Positions 1 to 7,982 of a stretch of 18,741 bases of DNA are shown here, one piece after another. Where the stretch lies: positions 1 through 18,741 of the forward strand of contig JADKAQ010000010.1 in assembly GCA_016719105.1 (NCBI GenBank), in the 5' to 3' direction. The notes below the pieces were generated by a model. The model was not told where the DNA came from. It did not search any database and saw nothing but the letters and a program-made list of their open reading frames with translations. A program made the translations under genes and the position numbers. Numbering within the stretch: the first letter of the stretch is position 1; each line of letters starts with the position of its first letter. The DNA is from Gemmatimonadota bacterium. GTDB lineage: Bacteria > Gemmatimonadota > Gemmatimonadetes > Gemmatimonadales > Gemmatimonadaceae.

Positions 1-449
1 GGGGTCGACTCGGCGCGCATCGGGATCTACGGCGTCTCGTACGGTGGGTTTACGACGCTCTTGGCGTCGCTCTTCCGCTACCTGGGCATTCCTTCGCCGC
101 CGGTATCTCGGTCAGGCGGGCGTCACCGACTGGGCGCATTCATCGGATGAGGACCGCACGCATCCTCGGACGCCCCAGCGACGACCTCGACGGCGTACGC
201 CACCTCCAGCCCCATCAACCACGCCGCCGGGCTGCGCGACGCCCCTCATCGAGCATGGGATGATCGACGACAACGTCGAGTTCCGTGACGCAGCCCGCCC
301 GCGCAACAGCGCTGGAGCTCAGGAAGCCGCTCCCGACATGGCGTTCTATCCTACCGAGCCGCACCCGGTCGAGGGGGCGCCGGACACTGGTCAGACTTGG
401 CTGCTTGGGGTTGGCGGCGTTCTTCCGGCGACATCTCATCGATCGATGA
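1..449 (+). CDS. C-terminal end of an S9 family serine peptidase (prolyl oligopeptidase / dipeptidyl-peptidase type), partial and frameshifted
   Basis: The window opens inside the alpha/beta-hydrolase catalytic domain of an S9 peptidase. This family cleaves short peptides, usually in the periplasm or outside the cell. All three triad regions are visible: the nucleophile motif GVSYGGF with Ser at 37-39, the Asp region LIEHGMIDDNVEF at about 244-283, and the His region FYPTEPH at about 343-365. They lie in different frames, so at least two indels fall between about 85 and 240. After another shift the end reads AAFFRRHLIDR and stops at TGA 447-449. The N-terminal propeller lies outside the window. 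The last 14 bases overlap the convergent DUF5916 gene. The family call is firm; the subfamily (DPP4-like or acylaminoacyl peptidase) cannot be set from this fragment. Confidence 0.82.
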
Positions 450-2640
450 CCGCCGTGGGGCGACATGAAACGGAGCCGCGCCGTAGGTCATTTTGAGCCG
501 CACCCTCGGCTGTGCGGGTCCCAACACGGCCACATCTGACTCGCGCTCCTCGTTGAGCACGAGAAAGACGTCGCGGTCCTGGCGAAAAGTGAAGCCGAAT
601 GGTGCATTGGCCGAGAGGGGTGCGCCTGAGGCCGTTGTACTGCACCAGCGAGTTGAGCACCGCCCGGGTGGTGAAGGCGAAAGCGGGCAGCGACAGCAGG
701 TGCGCGACAAACGGGCCCGTTAGGCAGCGACGCATCGCCGCGCGTGTAGCCAAGCTTGAAGCCGAGCGTGCGGGGGGCGGCCGCGCCGACCGTGGCCGAA
801 TTGATCGAGCCGCCGAACTGACGGCGGAAGTCGGCATTCGCCGTTCAGCACGATCGGGCGCCCTGGTCGGTGCTGCTGAACACCGTGATGTCGCTGGACG
901 GATAGTCCCCCGCCGGAACCAGCACCGTGTCGGCAAGGGGTGGTGAACGCGTCGGTCACCCGGTTGCGCCTCATCGAGTAGAAGAGCGCCATGTTGTCGG
1001 CCGGGGACCACGCTGGTGCCGAGGCTCACGTTCCAGTCCAATGTTCGCCGCGTGTGCTGGTCACCACGTCATTGAACATGTTGATGCTGAGGCGTCGCAG
1101 GTTGAGGACGTACGATTGAACACGTAGCGAGCGTTCCCCGCGTCCGCTTGATGTCGCGTGGTGACGAAGTCGGCGCCTGCCTCGACGTCGGGGCCCCACC
1201 GCGACGTGCGAGAGCGACGCGCTCATGTTGGTGCTCTGCAGTCGGCGCCTGTGCGCCAAGCCACGTCATCGTTTCCGGGTCCTTCGTCGTGGGTGCGGGC
1301 CCCGAAGCCCTCGGACGTTGAGCTTCGTACGGGCCAGGAGCGAAAAAGTCGACACCACCAACGGTGTTGGCCGTCTCGGCGTTGCGCCGGTCCACGAGCA
1401 TGGCCTCACATACCCCGCCCTCTTACAGGTCGTGCTTGATGCGCGCCACGTTGAAGGCGGTAAGCGGGTCGCCGCATCGCGACGCCGTCATCGCCGAGAG
1501 GAGCCGACCGTCTCGGAGTCGAGTCGTCCCGTCAGGTGCCCGCCGCCTAACATGGGGACCCCGCCTGAGTCGGCGTTGATCCCTGAGGTTGCGCGAGAAG
1601 AAGGCGAGGAATGGAGGCGGTTCGAATTGCCCGCGTGACCGGAAGGAGAAGATGCGGAGTTTTCCAGGAAGAACTCGCGCTTCTCGGGAAAGAAGAGGTC
1701 GAAGCGTGAGGTTGACCCGTCATCGACCCCCACCTGCGCGAAGTCGGGGTCAGGCCAGCCGTCAGGTCGAGCACCAGCCCCGACGCAATTCCTCTGACTT
1801 TGAGGTCGACGCCGACGTTCCCGATGCCCGACGTCGTGCTCCCATCCGTCTCGTGTTCCTGGTCGGCGCCTCCCAGCACGTAGGGCTTGAGGTCGACGTT
1901 GACGCCGGGGCGCGGAAGGTCGAGCCCCACGAGGTGGCCGGCGCGACGCTACGCGCGATCCCTTCGCTGCCCCGCGCCCAGCCGCGCCAGAGGACTTCCT
2001 CGTTGCCACATGAATCATGCGGTACACGTTGAACCCCACGCTGCCGTCGCCGTGATAGCGGAGCGTGCGAAAGGAATCGCGAATTCCGCCCGACCACCCC
2101 TCGGCGGTGGCTTGGCCGCCACCGTCCAGATGCCGCGCCAGTCGATGCTGTACTCCTCCCTCATCGGTCAGGAAGGCATCGAACTCGGCACCGTTAGATT
2201 GGTGGCGAAGAGGAAGGCGTTGCGATGATCGTGAAACGGATCGATGAGGATGGCGATCGCGTCGTCGCCGGCGAACTTTCGGCTTTCCGTCGAACTCCGT
2301 CTCCATGACTTTGTCGCGCGCCAGGGATGCGCGAGACGATGCGCTCGGGGTGTGTGTCGCGGGCGATCACCCCGACGAGCGCATCGCCGGCGGCAATGAT
2401 CCGCACCTCGGTCGCCTCCGTCGAGAGTGCCTTCCACGGGTTCGCGCCGCCGGAACTCGGTGATCAGGGTCGCCGTGCGCCACGACGCCTCGGTGAGCAG
2501 GCCGTCGACCGAATGGCGCCAGTGGCCGATGCGGCGAGGGGTGCGGCGACCACCGTCGCTACCGGCGGCGCGACCGGGCCCGTCGTCGCCTGCGCCCACG
2601 TCGTGGACGCAACGGTCGATCCGGAGGCCACGAGCATCAT
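436..2640 (-). CDS. DUF5916 protein with N-terminal carbohydrate-binding family 9-like domain, heavily frameshifted
   Basis: This is a secreted, probably outer-membrane protein: in this family a CBM9-like N-terminal domain is followed by a DUF5916 region predicted as a beta-barrel. Its substrate is unknown. Family landmarks appear in order on the minus strand: a signal-like start MMLVASGSTVAS, then VDGLLTEASWRTATLITEFR, AFLFATNLT, GDGSVGFNVYRMIH, VLWRGWARGSEGIAR, NVDLKPYVLGG, the signature FDLFFPEKREFFLENSA, PMLGGGHLTGRLD, and near the end DVFLVLNEERESDV. They are spread over all three frames, which implies many indels. Reconstructed length is about 730 residues. The start ATG (2640-2638) overlaps the stop of the upstream VF530 gene. 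The stop at 436-438 is the best fit but depends on frame choice. It is a paralogue of the gene at 9202. Confidence 0.8.
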
Positions 2641-2935
2641 GCTCGCGGAGCATGCGCCGGATGCCTGTGCACGACCCTCGCGGCGCCGGCGCTCGATGCT
2701 CCGGAACGCGCGCGCCGGCGTTGCAGCCCAGGTACAACGACTCGACCTTTTCGCGCGCCCACGGCGTCCGGCGCAAGAACCTGAGCGACGACGACACACT
2801 GGGTCGCTGGTGAAGCAGGCGATGCGCACGCGCCGACCCATGCGCGCCCGCCCCATGGACTCGACCAGCTCGGTGAGCGCTGCGCTCGAGGTGATGCCGT
2901 GCAGCGGATTGCGGCCTGGCCGGGAGGTGTGCCAT
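2637..2935 (-). CDS. VF530 family (DUF2132) small DNA-binding protein, frameshifted
   Basis: The family is named after Vibrio fischeri VF530, a small four-helix protein reported to bind DNA; its cellular role is unclear. The diagnostic pieces are visible in two frames: RNPLHGIT, then LTELVESMGRARMGRRVRIA and CFTSDP, then after a shift SLRFLRRTPWAREKVESLYL. These match the usual order (NPLHG, LTELVE, RCFTSDP, LKFLRKTPWAR, KVE-LYL). ATG at 2935 gives six residues before the first shift into NPLHG. No clear Shine-Dalgarno is seen. The closing TGA (2639-2637) overlaps the ATG of the DUF5916 gene, although that requires a second frame change. About 99 codons is slightly long for the family. The identity is well supported; the exact end is not. 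Confidence 0.75.
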
Positions 2936-2996
2936 GACGGCGAACGATCACCAGCGGCAGCGGGTCGCGCTGGCGTGCACGCGAGGCGCGCCAGAT

Positions 2997-3101
2997 CACG
3001 CGCGCCCCGCGCAGCTTCACGCGCGCCCCGCGCAGCTTCACGCGCGCCCCGCGCCGTCTCACGCGCGCCCCGCGCCGTCTCACGCGCGCCCCGCGCCGTT
3101 T
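2997..3101. repeat. Tandem repeat, five copies of a 21-bp unit
   Basis: Five head-to-tail units lie at 2997-3017, 3018-3038, 3039-3059, 3060-3080 and 3081-3101. Each begins CACGCGCGCCCCGCGC and ends with five variable bases: AGCTT in units 1-2, CGTCT in units 3-4 and CGTTT in unit 5. The pairwise grouping of variants suggests stepwise duplication. The array sits between the divergent VF530 and P450 genes. A 21-bp period keeps frame, so it can be read as SRAPRAA/V heptads, but I see no supporting gene on either strand. It could equally be a promoter-region VNTR. Confidence 0.9.
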
Positions 3102-3155
3102 CGCACGCCATAAGCCAGCCGCAATTCCCCCTACCGCCCCCCTCGCCACCCGCTC

Positions 3156-3163
3156 TACCTTCG
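3156..3163 (+). promoter_or_regulatory. Possible promoter -7/-10 element (TACCTTCG) for the P450 gene
   Basis: TACCTTCG lies 20 bases upstream of the GTG start at 3184, in a stretch otherwise almost free of A and T. It resembles the TAnnTTTG-like -7 element used by some bacteria of the wider FCB group, and the TATCTTGC seen before the gene at 4951. No matching -33 element is visible, so this is a weak inference. Confidence 0.25.
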
Positions 3164-3183
3164 CCGCTCCACTCCCGCCTCAC

Positions 3184-4350
3184 GTGACCGACTTCCCGCT
3201 GGGCCCCTCAATCACGGTCGAGCAACTCTCGGCCGATCCCTACCCGCTCTTCGCACGCCTGCGCGAACGCGAACCGGTCACCCGGGCCCCGCCGTGGGTC
3301 GGTGGCTCATCACCTCGCGCGACATCGCCATGGAAGTGCTGCGCGACCACGAGCGCTTTGCACCGACGATCCGCATTCCCCATCCGCGACACCTTCGGGG
3401 GCGCAGATGCTCAGCACCGAGGGCGAGGCACAACGACGCTGGGTCGGCCTGCGCCCCGCCGTTCAACGCGCGGGCCGCCGAGGAGTCGCGACCGCTGGTC
3501 GAGGCGATCGTCGAGCGGGCCCTCGCGCGCCTCGCCGGCCAACGCCCGACCGCCGACCTCCGCGCCGACTACGCCGCCCCATCGCCCTCGAAGTCATCGC
3601 CCGCGTCATCGGCCTCCCCGTCGCGCTCGACGAGCAGCTGCGCCGCTGGTACGACACCTTCGTCGACGCACTGATGAACTACGAGCGCGATCCCGGGACG
3701 CGCACGCGCGCCACGCCGCGGTGCGCGCCTTTCGCGACACCATCGCCCCGCGCCTCGCCGCGCCCGACGCAGACGAGACCACCCTGCTCGCCTCGCTGGC
3801 GCGCGCGCATCCGCGCCTGCTCGACGACGCCGAGATCGGCCCAACGCCCTCATCGTCATGTTCGGAGGAATCGAGACGACCGAGGGGCTCATCGCCAACG
3901 CGCTCTGGGCCATGTTCCATCACCCCGACGCCCTCGCGAGGGCCCGCGCCAGCGACGACGACCTCGATCGCTGCATGGAGGAATCGCTGCGCTGGGAGCC
4001 GGCGGTGCAGACGTGCACACGCTACGCCGCGCAGTCGTGCACGCTGCACGGCGCCGAGATCCCGGCGGGGGCGGTGGTGCAGTGCATGGTGGGGCGATGA
4101 ATCGTGACCCGGCCCACTATGCCGATCCCGACCGATACGACCCCTGGCGACAGGAGTCGTTAGGGCACGCCGCCCGGCTTCCGGGCGCCACTTCTGCCTC
4201 GGGGCGGCGCTGGCCAAGGTCGAGGCGCGCGTCGCGATGCGACGCCTGTTCGAGCGCTTCCCCGCGCTGCGCTTCGATCCCCGCGGGTCGAGCGCCCCCA
4301 CCGGGCACGAGTTTCGGAAGGCGGGGCGCGTGGCCGTCCAGCTGACCTGA
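3184..4350 (+). CDS. Cytochrome P450, frameshifted
   Basis: This is a soluble bacterial-type heme monooxygenase of about 388 residues, normal length for class I bacterial P450s. In order: the N-terminus ITVEQLSADPYPLFARLRER; the B-helix region RWLITSRDIAMEVLRDHERF; an I-helix segment VMFGGIETTEGLI, with Gly-Gly and Glu-Thr-Thr where oxygen-activating residues sit; the K-helix ExxR as ESLR in CMEESLRWEPAV; and the heme loop end RHFCLGAALAKVEAR with the Cys ligand. The FGxG part just before the Cys is scrambled by an indel near 4170-4185. The chain crosses frames at least six times. GTG at 3184 opens the frame of the conserved N-terminus and TGA ends at 4350. No ferredoxin or reductase gene lies nearby, so redox partners must come from elsewhere. 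The substrate cannot be inferred. Confidence 0.88.
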
Positions 4351-4401
4351 CGCCAGCGCTCCGCCCGGGCATAGAAAGATTGGTGCCGTGCAACGCCTCG
4401 A

Positions 4402-4410
4402 TGCTATGAT
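4402..4410 (+). promoter_or_regulatory. Extended -10 promoter candidate upstream of apaG
   Basis: TGCTATGAT combines a TGn extension with TATGAT (5 of 6 to TATAAT) in otherwise GC-rich DNA, 61 bases before the chosen apaG start. A TTGGTG at 4380-4385 could serve as -35, but the 19-base spacer is long; an extended -10 element tolerates that. It may mean apaG has its own promoter rather than reading through from the P450 gene. Confidence 0.35.
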
Positions 4411-4471
4411 TGGGCGCGCGCTGCCCTCCCCCCTCGCGGCGGGCGCCAGGTTCCCTGCGTCGAGGATGCTG

Positions 4472-4857
4472 ATGCCCCCAGTTCGCGTGCCGCTCTTTCA
4501 CCGGATCACGGACGGAATCCGCATCACCGCGCGTCCGACCTTCCTGCACGAGCGCTCGAGCGCCGCCATCGGCCAGTTCGTCTTCGAGTACCACATCCGC
4601 ATCGAGAACTGCGGCGAGCAGGCGGCGCAGCTTCGCTCGCGGCGGTGGCTCATCCACGATGACTCAGCGGGCGACTCGGTCGTCGAAGGGGACGGCGTGG
4701 TGGGCGAGCAGCCGTACCTGCAGCCGGGTGAGGTGCACGAGTGCCGCTCGTACTGCGTGCTCAAGTCGCAGCAGGTGGATGGAGGACCTATCGCTTCGTG
4801 CGCGACGACGGCTCGACGTTCGACGCCGTGATTCCGCGCTTCACGCTCGACGCCTAG
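4472..4857 (+). CDS. apaG: ApaG domain protein (annotated family name: Co2+/Mg2+ efflux protein ApaG)
   Basis: ApaG proteins are small immunoglobulin/fibronectin-like beta-sandwich proteins. Mutants in enterobacteria show cobalt/magnesium phenotypes, but the molecular role is unresolved. Visible family signatures are TDGIRITARPTFL, FVFEYHIRIENCGEQAAQLR, SRRWLIHDD, VVGEQPYLQPGEVHE and YCVLKS, then after a one-frame shift near 4785 TYRFVRDDGSTFDAVIPRF and the terminal TLDA before TAG 4855-4857. Length is about 128 residues, typical of the family. I chose ATG 4472 because GAGG at 4462-4465 sits six bases upstream; an in-frame ATG at 4466 overlaps that site and one at 4388 would add an unusual leader. 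Usual E. coli neighbours (ksgA, apaH) are absent, so the context is not informative. Confidence 0.9.
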
Positions 4858-4918
4858 TCGCGGGAAGCGGGGCCAATAGGCGAATCGGCGGCCACGCATC
4901 GCCACGCTGCGTCGTGAG

Positions 4919-4926
4919 TATCTTGC
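4919..4926 (+). promoter_or_regulatory. Possible promoter element (TATCTTGC) for the MBL-fold gene
   Basis: TATCTTGC stands 24 bases before the ATG at 4951 in the 93-base gap after apaG. It matches TATAAT at four of six positions and resembles TACCTTCG before the P450 gene. No -35 box is seen at normal distance. Confidence 0.22.
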
Positions 4927-4950
4927 GGCGTCGCCCCTCAGGAGCCGTTG

Positions 4951-6028
4951 ATGACCTCGAGCCTCGGACGCGCCGCGGGTCCCCGCAGCGCACGCATCCA
5001 GGCTTCGCCGCAATTTCAACGGGCGCACCTTCGCTCAACACGTGCCCCCGTCTCGATCGGCTTCCGGATGGGGTGGAACGTCCGTCTTCGCGAGTTCCTG
5101 TGCGGGGGAACGGCGCATTCCGTCGGGGACGATCCCGATCGTGAATCCGGTGGCGCGCTGGGCGGCGCCCCCGAGACGGGGCAGCGTCACGCGACTCGGG
5201 CATTCGACACTCCTCATCGAGATCGACGGCGTGCGCATCCTCACCGACCCGGTGTGGAGCACGCGTGTCTCGCCGCTCGCCTTCGGCCCCAAGCGCTTTC
5301 ACCCGGTGCCGGCGCCGCTGGCGGCGCTCCGCCGCTCGACGTCGTGCTCGTCTCGCACGACCACTACGATCACTCGACCGGCAGACGATCCGCGCCCTGG
5401 CCCGTGCCGGCGTCCCGTTCGTCACGTCGTTAGGCGTGGGGCCATCATCGAGTCGGGGGGTCCCGCCCGAGACCGTGATCGAGCTCGACTGGTGGAGCGC
5501 ACCGAGGTGAACGGCGTCACGATCACCGCGACGCCTCGCAGCACTTCTCCGGTCGCGGAATCAGGACCGGAACAGCACGCTCTGGTCGGCGATGCACTGC
5601 CAGGCGACCGGCACTCGTTCTTCTTCGGCGCCGACTCGGGGCTCACCCCGGAGTTCAAGGGATCGGCCGTCGCCTGGGACCGTTCGACGTGGTCGCCCTC
5701 GAGATCGGGGCCTACCATCCGTCGGGGGCGACATCCACCTGGCCCCGAGCATGCGCTCGTGGCGCGCGGGATGCTGGGGAGCGGGCGGTCCTCCCCATCC
5801 ACTGGGGACGTTCAACCTCGCCATCCACCCGTGGGACGAGCCGGCGGGGCGATCGTGCGCTCTCGCCCCGACGCGCAGGTGCAACTGCTGCTCCCCGGTT
5901 CGGCGAGGCGATCGAACCGGCGCGCGGAGGGGATCGTCCCCTGGTGGCGCGGCATCGCGGCGGGGCGCGCCCCAGGCAACGACGACGAGGGGCTGGCCCG
6001 GCGCGCCCTGGAGTGGCTGCCGGACTAA
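4951..6028 (+). CDS. MBL-fold metallo-hydrolase (Lactamase_B_2 / NAPE-PLD-like), frameshifted
   Basis: This is a metallo-beta-lactamase-fold hydrolase of the subgroup that includes NAPE-PLD and UlaG-like enzymes. Landmarks: VTRLGHSTLLIEIDGVRILT with DPVWSTRVSP (first strand and TDP turn); the metal motif VLVSHDHYDHSTG, which is HxHxDH; IRALARAGVPFVTSLGVG; VNGVTITATP; HSFFFGADSG (the metal-bridging Asp region); VVALEIGAYHP; and LPIHWG followed after a shift by FNLAIHPWDEP, supplying the last His. The pieces switch frame at about five places, and the N-terminal 60 residues are only partly readable. ATG 4951 has CAGGAG at 4939-4944 with a six-base spacer. The last 40 residues are clean and end at TAA 6026-6028. 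Phospholipid or N-acyl-lipid hydrolysis is possible but not shown. Confidence 0.85.
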
Positions 6029-6029
6029 C

Positions 6030-6059
6030 GCGCGCCAGCAGGCTTCGCCGCTGGCGCGC
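6030..6059. terminator. Strong hairpin between convergent MBL-fold and PFK genes
   Basis: The perfect 10-bp arms GCGCGCCAGC (6030-6039) and GCTGGCGCGC (6050-6059) flank a 10-base loop, starting two bases after the MBL stop codon and 27 bases from the PFK stop. There is no U-tract on either side, so it would act as a GC hairpin or through Rho. Its symmetry lets it serve both genes. Confidence 0.6.
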
Positions 6060-6085
6060 TCACACCCTTCCTGTGCGCCGACCGC

Positions 6086-7272
6086 TCAGTCGCTCGTCAT
6101 GATGAAGAGCGGCGCCCCGTCGAAGTCGTAGATGGGACGCAGTCGGCTCGTCTCGTAGTACTTTCCCACCTGCACGACTTTCTTCTCCGACGTCACGCTG
6201 CCGATGTGCACGCTGTCGTAGAAGCCGCGGTGAATGCTGACTAACCGCCCGAAGCGCTTCGCGAGGATGAGGTCGAGCGCCAGGTTGCCGAAGGCCATCG
6301 GGACGATCGAGTCGAGCGCGTCCGGGATCGCCCGAGCGCACCAGGTAGCCCAGGCGCTGGCTCACGACGTCGATGCGGCGTCCGTTGTTGTCCTTGGGCG
6401 ACAGCTCCTTGAAGCGCCGCGGCGACCTTGTCCCCCACCCCGCCCAGCTTGCGGTGGCTGAACATGTCGGCCTCCGACCCCTCGAAGCTCATCCCGTCGT
6501 GCGAGGCGAGCTGCGCCCCTTGAGGCGAGCCGACCGCATAACGACTCGGGTGACGGTTGCGATCGTAGGTGAGCAGCTCCGCCAGCTGCTCCACGTCGAC
6601 CGCGTGCTCGCGGAATGACGCAGCGGTCGGCAGCGCCGGCCAGTGGTGGGGAGCAGCGCCGTGAAGCCGGCGTAGCGCCCGAAGACCTCGATGACGAGGT
6701 AACGCTCGTGCGACCCGGCCGAGGTGCGCAGTGCGTGCGTGAGCTCGATCGTGCGCGTCACGCAGGGTGCTGAAGCCGATGCAGTAGTCGGTGCCGAAGA
6801 CGTCGTTGTCCATCGTCTTCGGGATGGCGACAACGTTTACACCCTCGTCATGCAAGCGCTTGCCGTACGACAGCGTGTCGTCGCCCCGATGGGGATGAGC
6901 GTGTCGATCCCGATGCTCGAGGTTCTTGAGGATGTCGGGCGTAACGTCGTTGACCTTGTTCTCATACCCGGTCAGGTACGCGGGGGACGCGCTCGAGCGG
7001 CAGGTGCGAGGGCGCGTGCGCGACGTGTGCAGGAAGGTCCCGCCCGTACGGCCGGCGCGGTTCACGATCGCCTCGGAGAGGACCTGGATGTTGTCGCTGT
7101 TGTCGGCGTCCTTCTCACGATGGTAGTCGACCAGCCGCGCCCAGCCGCGGCGGATACCGATCACGCGATACCCCTCGCGCAGCGCGCGGATCGTGATGGC
7201 GCGAATGGCTGGATTGAGGCCGGGGACGTCGCCCGCCGGTAAGGATGCCGATGGTCCCTTCGAGCCCGACAT
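6086..7272 (-). CDS. 6-phosphofructokinase with pyrophosphate-type motifs, frameshifted
   Basis: Phosphofructokinase phosphorylates fructose 6-phosphate in glycolysis. The start reads MSGSKG; the Gly-rich loop is broken by a shift and resumes as DVPGLNPAIRAITIRALREG. Further on come DADNSDNIQVLSEAIVNRAG, RTGGTFLHTSRT, NKVNDVTPDILKNLEH, GDDTLSYGKRLHDEGVNVVA, IPKTMDNDVFGTDYCIGF, YLVIEVFGRYAGF, DVVSQRLGYLVRSG, MAFGNLALDLILAKRFGRLV and the end FDGAPLFIMTSD. GDDT and PKTMDND are the residues associated with pyrophosphate-dependent enzymes (ATP-dependent ones usually have GGDGS and PGTIDND). Length is about 395 residues, as expected for this long clade. AAGGAG lies four bases before ATG 7272. It is the last gene of a leftward block; a 140-base gap with its own candidate promoter separates it from the preceding gene. 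Confidence 0.92.
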
Positions 7273-7318
7273 GCGTCTCCTTGCTGGTGCGGATTGCGTC
7301 TGCTGCTGGTCGACGACA

Positions 7319-7326
7319 GGGTAATC
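7319..7326 (-). promoter_or_regulatory. GATTACCC element upstream of PFK (candidate promoter or operator)
   Basis: On the minus strand GATTACCC lies about 47-54 bases upstream of the PFK ATG. The same eight bases occur at 9078-9085 at nearly the same distance before the SRPBCC gene. I found no third copy. It could be a -10 region (TTACCC) or a regulator site; nothing decides between them. Confidence 0.3.
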
Positions 7327-7412
7327 GCAACCGGGGTGACTGTCCCGGCCCTCGTGCCACGCGCCGGACCTTCCCGAGCTCGGCGCGAGGGCGACACGCA
7401 TCCTCGAGCGCT

Positions 7413-7977
7413 TCAGAGGACCGTCAGCCGCCCCGCCCCCTGATCCACCTCGTCGATGCGCCGCTGCGCCTCGCCCCAATCCACGACCGGCGCCACGTCG
7501 GTATCGGACAGCTGCAGCGAGGCCAGCGCCCGTTCCACCAGGGCGCCTAACGCCGGCCCCAGCGCCAACCCGAACTCCAGCTCCGCCCGCCGGCACAGGC
7601 GCTCCTCGCGCGCCCGGTCGCGCCTGGGCGGTGCACCCCCATGCAGTCCACGCGGGCGTGCATCCCCTCGTGCACGATCGACGCCGCCACCGGTGCAGCG
7701 GTGATGTCGCGCCGGTTGAGGAAGGTCAGCTCCGTCATGCAGACGCGGTCATCGGGGAAGTAGGCCCCGCGACAGGCGTAGCGCACGACCCAGAAGTGCG
7801 CAGGTCGCGCTGCGCAGGTGGCGCAGGCGCCACGGTTGCGCCTGTTCGATCAGCTGCAGCGCGTCGTCCAGCCGCTGCAGCACGTCGCCGGTGCGGATAT
7901 CGGGACGTGAGTTCTCCACCACGACCTGGAAGCCGCGCACCGTGTACAGCTCCTGCTCGGCCGGGGGGCATGGTCAT
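7413..7977 (-). CDS. Uncharacterised protein with a HExxH motif (possible zinc metalloprotein)
   Basis: I do not recognise the family. About 188 residues can be reconstructed: an N-terminal stretch VRGFQVVVENSRPDIRTGD, a helix DVLQRLDDALQLIEQAQPWR, a segment RYACRGAYFPDDRVCM, then TELTFLNRRDITAAPVAASI and VHEGMHARVD. This contains H-E-G-M-H (7658-7672), a canonical HExxH zinc-binding/catalytic motif with a following Asp. After a shift the tail reads RAELEFGLALGP, ERALASLQLSDTDVAPVVDW and GAGRLTVL before TGA. There is no obvious signal peptide or membrane segment, so it is probably cytoplasmic. ATG 7977 follows the thioesterase stop (7983) by five bases, suggesting translational coupling. The third zinc ligand of known metallopeptidase clans is not identifiable. 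It could be a small gluzincin-like or SprT-like protease, or a non-catalytic fold. Confidence 0.62.
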
Positions 7978-7982
7978 GGTCG

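Noticed and set aside
2997..3101. CRISPR array
   Set aside because: Units are directly adjacent with no unique spacers and there are no cas genes, so it is a plain tandem repeat.
2327..3187. 286-codon plus-strand frame including the SRAPRAA heptads
   Set aside because: It is antisense to recognisable DUF5916 and VF530 segments; the heptads simply reflect the 21-bp repeat.
3184..6028. Biosynthetic gene cluster around the P450 with MBL-fold and ABM genes
   Set aside because: No core synthase, carrier protein or tailoring partner is present; the ABM gene lies 7 kb away on the other strand.
7273..7412. Extended N-terminus for PFK reaching into the upstream gap
   Set aside because: The frame is open, but AAGGAG directly precedes the ATG at 7272 and PFKs begin shortly before the glycine-rich loop.
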